Source: Gammaproteobacteria bacterium (GTDB lineage: Bacteria > Pseudomonadota > Gammaproteobacteria > Xanthomonadales > SZUA-36). Taken from it: a stretch of 64,000 bases of DNA. The notes under the pieces were generated by a model that saw nothing but the letters and a program-made list of their open reading frames with translations, was not told where the DNA came from and searched no databases. Below, piece after piece: positions 8,824 to 17,094 of the stretch (the first letter of the stretch is position 1; each line of letters starts with the position of its first letter). The stretch lies in the NCBI GenBank assembly GCA_021772915.1, contig JAJFLB010000015.1, positions 62,001 through 126,000 on the forward strand, read 5' to 3'. The position numbers were made by a program, and so were the translations under genes.

Positions 8824-9896
8824 CAGCTCAACTCCCGCAAGGCACGTGCACGTTGTGCTTCAATTTCTGCCGGCAGGTTGGCGAACAGGTGGTCAAACAT
8901 GCTTTCGGTCGCAGGTTTACCCACGGCCTGGTATTCCCTTACCGCAGCCTCGACCTCCCGGTCTGCCTCTGCGAGTAACTCCAGCTCTTTTTCATCATCC
9001 CAGCCACCCTGGGACTGGAGATAGCTACGCAATCGACTGACGGGCTCCAGTTGCCATGCTTTCTCTACCTCTTCGTCGGCCCGGTAGCGGCGTGCGTCAT
9101 CCGCTGTCGTGTGGTCGGCAAGCCGGTAGGTGATCATTTCAATGATCGTGGGTCCCTTGCCCGCGCGTGCCTGCTCAATGGCCTGTACCATGGCCCAGTG
9201 GCAGGCAATAATGTCGTTGCCGTCTACCTGGATGGAAGGTAAACCACCAGCGATTCCTTTTTGAGCCAGCGTTTTGGCAGAGTTCTGCTTACTGCGTGGA
9301 ACAGAAATGGCCCATTGGTTATTGACTATGGCCAGCACCAGCGGTAGCTGGAACGCGCTGGCGGCATTGATTGCTTCCAGAAAATCGCCTTTGGAACTGC
9401 CGCCGTCGCCAATGGTGGCAACCGCGACGCGTTTTTCGTCGCGCAGTTTAAAAGCCAGTGCGGCACCCGCGGCGTGCATACATTGAGTAGCAATGGGCAC
9501 ACACCAGGCAAAGTCGTGTCTGGGGCCGGAGAAATCGCTGCCACGTTCATCACCTCCCCAATAGGTCAGAACCTCTGACATTTTGACGCCACGGCAAAAC
9601 TGTGCCCCATACTCACGGTATGAGGGGGCAAAACAATCTTCCGGCTGCATCGCGTTGCCAATGGAAACATGGGCCGCCTCATGTCCCAGGCAGGAGGCAT
9701 AGGTTCCCATTTTTCCGGTCCGTTGCAGGGCTACGGCTTTCTTGTCAAAGGCACGTGTCGTTACCATTAAACGGTACAGGGACTGTAGTTTGTCCATGTC
9801 TTTTGCCAGTGGCGGTACATCTTCGGATATCAATTGGCCGTCGGCGGCCAGAAACTGGTGAAAATCGATTTTGAATGAGGCAACAGTGGCCGGCAT
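8823..9896 (-). CDS. 2-oxoacid dehydrogenase E1 component, alpha subunit
   Basis: Binds thiamine diphosphate: the GDG...N motif reads GDGGSSKGDFLEAIN followed about 14 residues later by NNQWAIS. Also present are CLGHEAAHVSIG and PSYREYGAQF in the N-terminal part and the phosphorylation-loop-like YRLADHTTADDARRY. The start at 9896 is preferred: AAGGA lies 7 bases upstream; an in-frame ATG nine codons earlier (9923) lacks a better site. The sequence type is closest to PdhA/BkdA1 proteins of heterotetrameric E1. It is the first gene of the operon. Confidence 0.94.
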   Translation of the reverse strand: MPATVASFKIDFHQFLAADGQLISEDVPPLAKDMDKLQSLYRLMVTTRAFDKKAVALQRTGKMGTYASCLGHEAAHVSIGNAMQPEDCFAPSYREYGAQFCRGVKMSEVLTYWGGDERGSDFSGPRHDFAWCVPIATQCMHAAGAALAFKLRDEKRVAVATIGDGGSSKGDFLEAINAASAFQLPLVLAIVNNQWAISVPRSKQNSAKTLAQKGIAGGLPSIQVDGNDIIACHWAMVQAIEQARAGKGPTIIEMITYRLADHTTADDARRYRADEEVEKAWQLEPVSRLRSYLQSQGGWDDEKELELLAEADREVEAAVREYQAVGKPATESMFDHLFANLPAEIEAQRARALRELS

Positions 9897-10084
9897 GTGG
9901 ATATCCTTGTTCGTTACGTACAAAGCTGGATCGGATGTGTGGCAGCCGCGCTTGACAGTGCACGGGTAAAGCCACCCATTATACTTTGATCTGAGTCTAC
10001 AGAGAAACTCCCAACCCGCCTTGCAGCTAAACCTGACGGGGTTTTAATGATTGACTCAGAGACAAAACCAGCGATGATAGCCAC

Positions 10085-10723
10085 ATGAACATTGAAAATC
10101 GATTTGACCCGTCAGAACCGTTGACCGACATCCAGATACGGGTGCTCGGCTGTTTGTTGGAAAAGAAGGAGACCACACCGGAACAATACCCGCTGACCCT
10201 GAACGCATTGCGCAATGCCTGCAACCAGAAAACTGCACGTAGCCCCGTCAGTAATTATACCGAGGGTGAAATCGGACATACACTCCGGGAACTGGAGACC
10301 ATCGGTTTTGTTCGTGAGGCCTGGGGTGCAAGGGTCGCCAAGTACGAACACCTGGCCGGTAAGGTGTTGGGTCTGCACAGCAAGGGGCTGGCCCTGCTTT
10401 GTCCCTTGCTGCTGCGTGGCCCGCAAACACCGGGCGAACTGAAATCTCATTCCCATCGTCTGTACGCATTTGACGATCTCGATGACGTGCACTACATGTT
10501 GGAGCGTCTTTCCGAACATGAACCGGCATTGGTGCGCGTACTGCCCCGTCAACCTGGACAAAAGGAAGAACGTTATGTACACCTTATGGCTGGCGAGCCG
10601 GATGTTGCGGCGCTGGCGACAGTCGTGAGCCGGGCCCCCAAAAGCGGTCTGGAGACGCGTGTAGAGGCCCTGGAGCAGGCACTGGAAGAGCTCAGGGAAA
10701 GACTGCAAAAATTTGAAGAATAG
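10085..10723 (+). CDS. yceH: YceH family (DUF480/UPF0502) protein
   Basis: The 212 residues match the YceH family: LTDIQIRVLGCLLEKKETTPEQYPLTLNAL-type start, NQKTARSPVSNYTEGEI, LRGPQTPGELKSHSHRLYAF and a C-terminal coiled coil (EALEQALEELRERLQ). The family folds as tandem winged helices; its cellular role is poorly defined. It is divergent from the E1alpha gene and convergent with the di-haem peroxidase. Confidence 0.93.
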   Translation: MNIENRFDPSEPLTDIQIRVLGCLLEKKETTPEQYPLTLNALRNACNQKTARSPVSNYTEGEIGHTLRELETIGFVREAWGARVAKYEHLAGKVLGLHSKGLALLCPLLLRGPQTPGELKSHSHRLYAFDDLDDVHYMLERLSEHEPALVRVLPRQPGQKEERYVHLMAGEPDVAALATVVSRAPKSGLETRVEALEQALEELRERLQKFEE

Positions 10724-10772
10724 ACAGTAGGACCGGCGAGTTTGCCGACGACTCTCTTGGAGGAAGCACTGA

Positions 10773-10803
10773 CCCCCTTTCTTCAATCCATGGAGAAAGG
10801 GGG
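10773..10803. terminator. Hairpin between convergent yceH and peroxidase genes
   Basis: CCCCCTTTCT (10773-10782) is perfectly complementary to AGAAAGGGGG (10794-10803) with an 11-base loop. It lies in the 101-bp gap between two convergent stops. There is no clear U-tract on either strand, so it may be a weak bidirectional terminator or a 3'-end stabilising structure. Confidence 0.5.
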
Positions 10804-10824
10804 CCAGAAGCGACCAACCGAGAT

Positions 10825-12162
10825 TTAACGATCGGATAAGGTGAGCAGGAAGCTGATCAGGTCCGCTTCTTCTTCAGCCGTTAAACCCAGGTCACCCACG
10901 CCACCCCTGCGGGTAACATTTTCGGCAACTTCGGGTGGGGCGAATGTTGCTTCAACATCACGTACATTGTAAAAGTGCACGACCTCTTCAAGGGTTTGAA
11001 AAACGCCATTGTGCATGTAGGGTGCTGTTTCCTGAACATTACGCAGTGTGGGTACCCTGAACTTGCCGTTTTCCCGTGGGATATCTACTACCGCGCCCAA
11101 ACCGTTGTCGATGAAGTCAAAGCCGGCGGGATTGAATGCAGGGCCCACTGTATAGAAGGGATTGCCGGGGTTCGCGGGCACACCGATATTGGCGTAACTG
11201 AAGTCAGAAAATACCTCTCGTTCATTGCGACCACGTCCATTGTTTGATCGGTGACAAACCACACATTGGGCACGTCCAAAAAATAGCCTTGCACCCCGCT
11301 GCTCCGCCGGTGTTCGTGTCTCTTCCCCGGCTTGCACGGCATCGTGCTTTGAGTTGAATGGTGACACTTCATCACTTCGCTCAAATGCGGCAATGGCATT
11401 GGCCAGGTGGTCGTAGGCAGCATCCGTCGTATCCAGAGCGTCAGTTCCAAAGACGTCAAGAAAATCTTGCGCATAGAATGCATTTCTTACGGACTCAATA
11501 ACCGTTGCGGCATCTGGATTATTCATTTCCAGAGCGCCCAGGAATGGTCTTTTGGCCTGTTCAGCCAGGCTATCTACCCTCCCGTCCAGAAATAGCCCAC
11601 CGGTAAAACCTCGGCGGCCACGATCGAAAAACAGCGGTGGTACAAAAGCCGCATAACTTGCTGTTGGTGAATTGCGGCTACCGAAACGGCCACCAATGAT
11701 GCCTTCGGAAGTGGGTAAATGGTCATCAGGGTCGGCGAAGCCGGCAGCGGGATCGTGACAACTCGCACAGGATAGACCCGCTGGTGAGGAGAGGTTTGTG
11801 TCAAAAAACAGTTGCCTGCCCAAGGCCACCAGTTCGGCGGAATCAGCAGGTGACTGTTGTGGTGGTACACAGGGGCGTTGTCCCCCGCCGGGCTGTCCCC
11901 CGCCACGTTGTCCCCCATCAGCTTGTCCCCCACCAGGTTGTCCCCCACCAGTCTGTCCCCCACCAGTCTGTCCCCCCCCGGGTCGTCCCCTGCCAGGTTG
12001 TCCCCCGGGAGCTTGTCCTCCAGCGGGTTGCTCGCAGACAGCACCCGGTGGTGGGCCTGGCGGTGGCCCTGGAGGGTTCTGCGCTTCTGCAATCGTGGAT
12101 AAGAGAGAAAGGCAGGGTGCAAAGGCGGCAGTTAACAAAACACTTTGTATTTTAGATGACAT
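10825..12162 (-). CDS. Di-haem cytochrome c peroxidase / MauG-like protein with Gly-Gln-Pro-rich spacer
   Basis: Periplasmic di-haem enzyme reducing peroxide or oxidising a partner protein. Two CXXCH haem sites are seen: CASCH (in GLSCASCHDPAAGF) and CVVCH (in RAQCVVCHRSNNGRGR). The sequences FFDTNLSSPAGL and the late APYMHNGVFQTLEEVVHFYN are typical of the family. The start at 12162 follows AGGAG by 7 bases and gives a clear signal peptide ending LLSTIAEA; an ATG one codon upstream is also possible. Between the signal peptide and the enzyme lies a spacer of about 65 residues built on GGGQx pentapeptides, encoded by 15-bp tandem repeats. Confidence 0.92.
   Translation of the reverse strand: MSSKIQSVLLTAAFAPCLSLLSTIAEAQNPPGPPPGPPPGAVCEQPAGGQAPGGQPGRGRPGGGQTGGGQTGGGQPGGGQADGGQRGGGQPGGGQRPCVPPQQSPADSAELVALGRQLFFDTNLSSPAGLSCASCHDPAAGFADPDDHLPTSEGIIGGRFGSRNSPTASYAAFVPPLFFDRGRRGFTGGLFLDGRVDSLAEQAKRPFLGALEMNNPDAATVIESVRNAFYAQDFLDVFGTDALDTTDAAYDHLANAIAAFERSDEVSPFNSKHDAVQAGEETRTPAEQRGARLFFGRAQCVVCHRSNNGRGRNEREVFSDFSYANIGVPANPGNPFYTVGPAFNPAGFDFIDNGLGAVVDIPRENGKFRVPTLRNVQETAPYMHNGVFQTLEEVVHFYNVRDVEATFAPPEVAENVTRRGGVGDLGLTAEEEADLISFLLTLSDR
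11878..12027 (-). repeat. In-frame 15-bp tandem repeats coding for GGGQx pentapeptides
   Basis: About ten imperfect copies of a 15-bp unit, on the plus strand of the type TTGTCCCCCACCAGT, run through the peroxidase spacer. Each copy adds five residues (GGGQT, GGGQP, GGGQA and similar), so copy-number change by slippage would keep the frame. Copies differ at one to four positions, so the array is not freshly made. Confidence 0.8.
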
Positions 12163-12595
12163 CATGATTCTCCTGAATGACTTACTAGAGTGTTCACCCG
12201 TTTGACTCACACCTAATTGAGATCATGTGTGGGTGAACATCGAGAAAAATGCTCCGCAACATATTGAGCATCGAGAGCAATGCTAATGATCAAATTAGGA
12301 GAACCGCGGAAGGAAATGTGAAGAAAATAGGGAGATTAAAACGATCCAGATGAAATCTGTAATTTTGCCGTAAATATTAATTTGGCCTAATGGCTGTGCT
12401 TGGCCGGAAGCCGCCCTATGCCGTATACCAAAACGTGCCCAATAATATGCCATGAATGATGGGAGCTGGACGTCAAGGCCCGATTAGAGAAGAGGACAAT
12501 GGGAGCACTCGGAGGTCAATGCTCATGTCGTAATTTCCCCAATTTCACGTTCGATGGAGTTTTCTGGTATGGGCCGTGAGCACGTCCAACGTAAG
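12163..12595. other. Intergenic region with a 47-bp inverted repeat; otherwise nothing identified
   Basis: GTTCACCC (12192-12199) is repeated inverted as GGGTGAAC (12231-12238), about 30 bases upstream of the peroxidase start, with a nested CACAC/GTGTG pairing. It could be an operator or a leader hairpin for the peroxidase. The remainder contains a fragment resembling the dispersed repeat (TTGGCCGGAAGCCG near 12400) but no convincing gene. Confidence 0.4.
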
Positions 12596-13456
12596 TTATC
12601 CTCTTGCCAGCTTACGGTATGCGATGGCGGGAGCGCCCAACATCATGCCTGCAGCAAAGGCCATGAAGAGGAAGACAATCCCGTTGGCGGCGACAAAGGC
12701 AGGTCTGCTATATGTGTAAATATAGAGCTCAAGTATCTGCCTCGGTCCGCCATGAAAGATTTGAGAAGAATCGGGTTCACTGACGACTATTACCGAGCCA
12801 TCATCTGTCCCATAAAGCCCAAGGACAGTCTCCATCGAAATCAGACCGACAATCAAGACCGGAAGTCCGGTTAGAAGCATGATGACAAGTAGACGAAATC
12901 CGTTGTGTTTGGAGAGCGCAAGACATTTGCCAAAGTTCAGCGAGCCGCTCACAACGACGTCGATGGGAACGATCGAAAGACGAACGCCAACATAGCCAAG
13001 CGCGATTATGACGGGAGACCACAGCAGGATCACTGCTCCAGATTCCATGAAGACGATAAAAGCGATCCCCGCGAGAATGAGTATGACGGGAAGCTGGCCC
13101 AACATGTAGCCAAGCGTGGTGGTGTTAATACGGACCAGCCACAGCCGCTCACCGTGTGTGACGTGGCGAATGATCGGCACGGCAATCAATGCAAAAAACA
13201 GCAAGACAGCAACCAGGATAATCAAGACACCAAGCAGAATATTGAGAATTGAAGCAATTGTGTAATCAGTGGACACTCCGGATTGTGCAAAGAGAGAAAA
13301 CACGGCAAAGCTACCAGTGGCTTGAAGGACCAGAAACATCAAAGGTTCAACGAGAACCGAAGCGACAAGCGTAAGTACGAATAGCGACGGGAACTTCCTG
13401 AATGCAAATGTGAAGGCATCGGTTACTGTTTGAATTACAAATAGTCTAGACCGCAT
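12596..13456 (-). CDS. Polytopic membrane protein, function unknown
   Basis: About 286 residues with roughly six hydrophobic segments, including FVLTLVASVLVEPLMFLVL near the start, ILLGVLIILVAVLLFFALIAV, PVILILAGIAFIVFM, and a final GIVFLFMAFAAGMMLGAPAIA. The layout resembles glycerophosphodiester-phosphodiesterase-type membrane domains but I cannot assign a family. The start at 13456 is preferred because GGAG lies 6 bases upstream; an ATG four codons earlier also exists. The gene is isolated on the minus strand. Confidence 0.7.
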   Translation of the reverse strand: MRSRLFVIQTVTDAFTFAFRKFPSLFVLTLVASVLVEPLMFLVLQATGSFAVFSLFAQSGVSTDYTIASILNILLGVLIILVAVLLFFALIAVPIIRHVTHGERLWLVRINTTTLGYMLGQLPVILILAGIAFIVFMESGAVILLWSPVIIALGYVGVRLSIVPIDVVVSGSLNFGKCLALSKHNGFRLLVIMLLTGLPVLIVGLISMETVLGLYGTDDGSVIVVSEPDSSQIFHGGPRQILELYIYTYSRPAFVAANGIVFLFMAFAAGMMLGAPAIAYRKLARG

Positions 13457-13683
13457 ATTGCGCTCCATCAGGAGGCCCTCATCTCTTCTTTGCGAGAATT
13501 CCCTTCACATGCATTGGGATGCGAATAATCGAGACTACGGCCATGATTGCTGCTGCCCATCATGGGAAAGCACCCCGTCCATGAGATCAATGACTTATTA
13601 TCTCATGTAGCCCTGCTATTTACGGGAGTTTTTCAACACAATTGGCCGTTAGCTGACGTCTAAGACAAATAGAATTCAGTAAA

Positions 13684-13740
13684 CTGAGGGTCCGCTTCCG
13701 GCCAGGAGCAGCCCTTCGGGAACGTGTGGAAAAGGACGGT
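13684..13740 (+). repeat. Dispersed intergenic repeat, short copy
   Basis: Contains the family core CGCTTCCGGCCAGGAGC followed by A/G-C-C-C-T-T, matching the segment at about 18658-18680. It is a short partial copy. Confidence 0.5.
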
Positions 13741-13770
13741 TAATTAAACACCTCAAATCACGTACCGACG

Positions 13771-13842
13771 CACCCCATCTGCTTGGGGGACCTTTAGCCG
13801 CATCCCGGCTCTCAGGTTCCCTTCCTGCTCCCCGTCGGGGTG
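13771..13842. ncRNA. Candidate structured RNA element (nested stems)
   Basis: Several complementary segments nest: CACCCC (13771-13776) with GGGGTG (13837-13842); GGGGACCT (13786-13793) with AGGTTCCC (13814-13821, one G-U pair); AGCCG (13796-13800) with CGGCT (13806-13810). Alternative local CCCC/GGGG hairpins exist at both ends. It lies 110 bp upstream of the gene at 13952, before the FNR-type box. No known riboswitch consensus was recognised. Confidence 0.35.
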
Positions 13843-13862
13843 TTCTGTTACTTACTAATTCC

Positions 13863-13876
13863 TTGATGTATATCAA
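13863..13876 (+). promoter_or_regulatory. FNR/Anr-type box upstream of the 13952 gene
   Basis: TTGATgtatATCAA is a perfect FNR/Anr/CRP-family anaerobic dyad (TTGAT-N4-ATCAA). A TAGCAT -10-like element lies at 13898-13903. This would place the box centre about 41 bases before the start of transcription, the class II activator position. Anaerobic activation of the 13952 gene is inferred. Confidence 0.65.
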
Positions 13877-13951
13877 TGCGCAAGTTTTAACTCAGCGTAG
13901 CATTGCGTGTGACATCCATCCTCGTGGAACAGCAATTCTGGGGAGGAAACC

Positions 13952-14599
13952 ATGCGTCCCATCATCCTGATTCTCGCCGGTCTTCTATTGGCACCCATTG
14001 CGAACGTCACAGCCGGAGAGCTACCTTCTCTCGAAGCCGGTCAAAGTGTAACAGTATGGAAACGTAATCCCGACGTCGGCGGATTTCGCGCTACAGTCGT
14101 TAGAATTGACAGTGAAACCATTACTCTGGAGTACCTGTCACAAACGATTAATAATCCTCTGGCAAAGAACAGAATAAAAAGGGGTTCAATTATCGCAGTG
14201 CCTTTGGTAGACATTGTGAAAATCAAAGTGAAGAGCAAGCCAATAAGCAGGGAAAGTGAGCTTACGATAGCTTACATCGGTTTAGTGGCACTGCTTCTTT
14301 TGCCGGTAGTTCTGTGGTCGTTCTTCTTCTATAAGTATGACAAGGAGCAGAGACGGCAACGATTCCAGATGGTGAGAGTCCCCCTAATGACCTTCTTAGG
14401 TGGAATTGTGGGCATTTTCGTCGGAGGGGCACTGAACGCCATCATGGGTTTGGAGAATTATGAGTGGGGTGCACGCGGTGGCACCGGTGGAATCCCAGCG
14501 GATACTGTCAGTTTCATTGGGTGTATGTTGACCGTCGGTGCTATGTTCTATTCCCGCGCAAAGAAGCGACAAGACATGGAACAGAACCGTTCTGACTAG
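13952..14599 (+). CDS. Exported/membrane protein of unknown function
   Basis: The 215 residues start with a signal peptide (ILILAGLLLAPIANVTAG). A beta-rich domain of about 80 residues follows, similar in style to small surface-adhesion folds (GQSVTVWKRN...VPLVDIVKIKV). Two membrane segments come next (about 105-127, LTIAYIGLVALLLLPVVLW, and about 142-163), then another hydrophobic stretch near 185-200 and a basic tail. GGGAGGAAAC lies directly before the ATG. The FNR-type box about 76 bp upstream suggests oxygen-linked control. Confidence 0.75.
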   Translation: MRPIILILAGLLLAPIANVTAGELPSLEAGQSVTVWKRNPDVGGFRATVVRIDSETITLEYLSQTINNPLAKNRIKRGSIIAVPLVDIVKIKVKSKPISRESELTIAYIGLVALLLLPVVLWSFFFYKYDKEQRRQRFQMVRVPLMTFLGGIVGIFVGGALNAIMGLENYEWGARGGTGGIPADTVSFIGCMLTVGAMFYSRAKKRQDMEQNRSD

Positions 14600-14659
14600 A
14601 ACAGTAGTCAGATCGTCTACGGTGGAGTGTTCAATTAATGAGTGACACGGTTGATCTGT

Positions 14660-14840
14660 TATTGACCGGTTCCAGCCCTTCGTTTGTCTGAAAATAACAC
14701 TTCGTGAATGACTGTTTTGCGGTCCGCAGCAGACCTTCACCACATGCAAGTGCAGAGGGCTACTTCCGGCCAATAGCGGAAGTCGGTTACGGTGCCAGAT
14801 TAGACAGGAAGGGAGCATTGATTTCCTTGCTCAGACGTTC
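14660..14840 (+). repeat. Dispersed intergenic repeat, copy in plus orientation
   Basis: Contains TTTTGCGGTC, then AGCAGACCTTCACCACATGC and TTCCGGCCAATAGCGGAAG. The same series is found on the opposite strand at 18535-18640, and the 5' part (GACCGGTTCCAGCCC..CTGAAAATAACACTTCGTGAA) aligns with 16815-16870. It carries no open frame. Confidence 0.7.
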
Positions 14841-14880
14841 CCACCGAACCGGCTGCGACAACCACATCATTTTTTATTTC

Positions 14881-14924
14881 TTGATCTAAATCAATTTCTC
14901 TTCTCTCAATCCAATCCATACTAT
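14881..14924 (+). promoter_or_regulatory. FNR/Anr-type box and -10 element upstream of the 15074-16761 operon
   Basis: TTGATctaaATCAA (14881-14894) is a perfect FNR/Anr dyad. TACTAT at 14919-14924 is a good -10, so the box centre lies about 43 bases before the expected transcript start: class II geometry. The downstream leader to the 15074 ATG would be about 140 nt. Confidence 0.65.
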
Positions 14925-15073
14925 TTAGTGGGTTAGTTTTGATTATTGACCCAGAAAGAGTATTTGGCATGGACGCATTGGGCAGGATGTAAACGGGCCA
15001 AATTGCTCCCTTCAGCAATCTCCTCACTTCCATCTGGATGTCCGGCATTTCAGTATCACTGAGGAGACTTTGT

Positions 15074-15514
15074 ATGAACCCCAGAATCCTTTTGTTTATC
15101 GCCATCTTAATCCCTGTCTTCAACGTGTGTGCAGCTGACCGTGTGGTTGATGTGGAGGCCCGGCGTGGCTCACTCACACTATACCCACAGGTCTCCTACG
15201 CACAACTGGAGTTGACCATAGCGGGCAATGATATTCACTGGCAGAAAAAGTACGGGCAGGGAGAGGCGGCCAAGTTTTCAACCCTTGACAAGGCACTCAC
15301 CGACGGCCAGTACCGCTTTGAACTGATTGCCTCACCACCGTATGACAAGGAGGCAGGGGAGTTTGCACGAAATGACACCGAGCTGATGAGCGATTTAGAG
15401 GCGATTGAGCGGGCCGAAACTTATCGGCAAACGGGTCGCTTTGAAGTGGTGCAGGGTCGGATTGTGTTGATTACAGATCCAGATGAGTCAGCAGATGTGA
15501 GGAGTAACAAATGA
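15074..15514 (+). CDS. Small exported protein, function unknown
   Basis: The start at 15074 is set by GAGGAG 8 bases upstream; it gives MNPRILLFIAILIPVFNVCAAD, a clear signal peptide, and about 146 residues. The mature part is predicted beta-rich at first (LTLYPQVSYAQLELTIAG) and acidic at the end. It overlaps the next gene by 4 bp (ATGA), so the two are co-translated. I do not recognise a family. The pairing suggests it helps export, anchor or assemble the large secreted partner, which is inference. Confidence 0.75.
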   Translation: MNPRILLFIAILIPVFNVCAADRVVDVEARRGSLTLYPQVSYAQLELTIAGNDIHWQKKYGQGEAAKFSTLDKALTDGQYRFELIASPPYDKEAGEFARNDTELMSDLEAIERAETYRQTGRFEVVQGRIVLITDPDESADVRSNK

Positions 15515-16761
15515 AGAACAAGATTAAAACATACGTTGTAACGGGCTTTTTATTCTACCTGTTGCCGGTGAACGTCGTCGGTGTAACTTTTCACGAGGAT
15601 GTATTGGTTGATGGTGATGTAACGGTTGCGAACCCTTTTCCAGAACTATTTTTTGATGACACTGATGAACAACCTGATAGTGAATGGTACCTTACCGGTA
15701 ATCAGAGTTATTTCGGTCTGTACAATTTTGATACCTCAGCGTTCTTGACGAAGTTTGCTGATACTGCGGATATGCGACTGGAAATGACGGCCACAACGTT
15801 TGCAATAAAAGATGAATCTTTATTCGACATTGTCAGCGTTCACCGTAATGCGCCATTATCTTTGAATATTCAGAGCAATGGTGATGTGTCATTGGCCGGT
15901 GGCGGTGTCTTTATTGATGAATCTTTGTACTATGTTGGGATTGGAACCACCACACCGCTTGACGATCTGGAAATCCAGTCTGTTAGTCCGGGGATACTTT
16001 TTGATGATCTGTCCGTTCTTTCAACGGACTGGTACGCGGGCAACCGGGCCGCTGACTTCATATTTTCAACCGAGGACAATGGCACGGGCGGCCCTGCAGA
16101 TACAGTAGTCATGACCCTGGATGCCGAAACTGGCTTTGTGGGTATGGGTGCGGCAACCACGCCTACCTCTCCCCTGCATTTGGCGAGCGCAGCTGGAAAT
16201 GCAAAGATACTGGTTGAAGAAACCAACGGAACTCAAGCCGCAAGAAGTTTGTTTGAAATCAAGAACAAAGGTAACCCGGAATTTCGGATGACAAATACCG
16301 GTAATAACAACAGTTGGGTTTTTAGTGCCGGTTTGCGATTTGTTATCAAGAGCACGACAGGTGCGCGCGTAGCCACCATTAATTCCGCGGGTGAGATGAG
16401 AATCCTTGGCTCCATTTTTACCGCTGGTGGCACGTGTGGTGGTGGCTGTGACCAACTCTTTGATCCGGAAACGGAGGTTGACTCCATAGAGGATCATGCC
16501 ACTCAAATGTGGAGCAACAGTTATCTTCCCGCAGTTGGTCCCACCAAGGAAAATGCACCGATGAACCTTTCGGAAAAGACCGGTGGGATACTAAACGAAC
16601 TGGAAAAGGCACATATCTACATCGAGCAATTGCATACACGGAATTTGTCGCTGGAACAGCGTGTAATTGAACTGGAGCTCCAAAACCAACGGATTGAGGC
16701 ACTGGAGCAACTTGTAACGCGGTTAGTGACTAATCAGGCAGAACAGGTTGCAATAAACTGA
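15511..16761 (+). CDS. Secreted tail-fibre/adhesin-like protein with C-terminal coiled coil
   Basis: 416 residues with an N-terminal signal peptide (TYVVTGFLFYLLPVNVVG). The repetitive beta-rich body contains the phrases VGIGTTTPLDDLEI and VGMGAATTPTSPLHLAS, which are common in secreted proteins resembling phage tail fibres. A short loop has two clustered cysteine-type positions (TCGGGC). The C-terminal coiled coil (about 368-412, EKAHIYIEQLHTRNLSLEQ...) likely drives trimerisation. The coiled coil occupies the position where S74-type intramolecular chaperone domains often sit, but no such protease domain is visible. No phage genes are nearby. Confidence 0.7.
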   Translation: MKNKIKTYVVTGFLFYLLPVNVVGVTFHEDVLVDGDVTVANPFPELFFDDTDEQPDSEWYLTGNQSYFGLYNFDTSAFLTKFADTADMRLEMTATTFAIKDESLFDIVSVHRNAPLSLNIQSNGDVSLAGGGVFIDESLYYVGIGTTTPLDDLEIQSVSPGILFDDLSVLSTDWYAGNRAADFIFSTEDNGTGGPADTVVMTLDAETGFVGMGAATTPTSPLHLASAAGNAKILVEETNGTQAARSLFEIKNKGNPEFRMTNTGNNNSWVFSAGLRFVIKSTTGARVATINSAGEMRILGSIFTAGGTCGGGCDQLFDPETEVDSIEDHATQMWSNSYLPAVGPTKENAPMNLSEKTGGILNELEKAHIYIEQLHTRNLSLEQRVIELELQNQRIEALEQLVTRLVTNQAEQVAIN

Positions 16762-16799
16762 ATTATGGGGCCGTCAGCTGCTGTTGCCCCCCCGTTCTC

Positions 16800-16990
16800 A
16801 AACATTTGATTACGGCTGCTTCTGGCCGTTTCCAGCCCGTCATATCGTTGAAAACTACTTCTGGTGAACAGCCGCATTGCTCTCAGGGGCGGCCTGTCGT
16901 GTGACGAGGTGATGATAGGCAGCAGTTGGACAGAGAGCAGCCATTCACCAAGTGAAGATTTTGGCACCGCTAATAGCAGCAAACGGCCAA
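16800..16990 (+). repeat. Dispersed intergenic repeat, copy in plus orientation
   Basis: The first part (TGGCCGTTTCCAGCCCGTC..TTGAAAACTACTTCTGGTGAAC) aligns with 14665-14720. The second part (TGGACAGAGAGCAGCCATTC followed by ACCAAGTGAAGATTTTGGCACC) aligns almost perfectly with 22422-22468. The repeat ends just before the attC-like site at 16998. Confidence 0.7.
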
Positions 16991-16997
16991 ATCCGGA

Positions 16998-17094
16998 CAT
17001 TAACGTCTTAGTTAAGCGGAGTAAAAACGCGCAGCATTCTTACGTCTGGTGGAGCCAGCGTAGCTGGCGGAACGTACTTGAACGCTTGTTAGAC
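16998..17094 (-). other. attC-like site after the HNH gene
   Basis: On the minus strand the 5' core is GTCTAAC, an exact match to the attC core RYYYAAC, and the HNH stop codon TAA lies inside it, a habit of integron cassettes. The arms TAACAAGCGTTCAAG and CTTAACTAAGACGTTAAT are imperfect inverted copies; the inner part holds the hairpin GCCAGC-TAC-GCTGGC. The 3' core reads GTTAATG and fits GTTRRRY only at the first five bases. Length is 97 bp. Confidence 0.5.

Noticed and set aside
10112-10786. Long open frame (224 codons) antisense to yceH
   Set aside because: It mirrors the codon pattern of the real gene, has no ribosome-binding site or domain features, and the protein is Cys/Gln-rich and unlike any fold.
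11784-12205. Repeats that resemble a CRISPR array
   Set aside because: The units are contiguous 15-bp repeats without spacers and code for GGGQx pentapeptides in frame.
13676-13876. 66-codon minus-strand frame in the intergenic region
   Set aside because: Overlaps a dispersed repeat and the structured-RNA candidate; Arg/Pro-rich product with no RBS.
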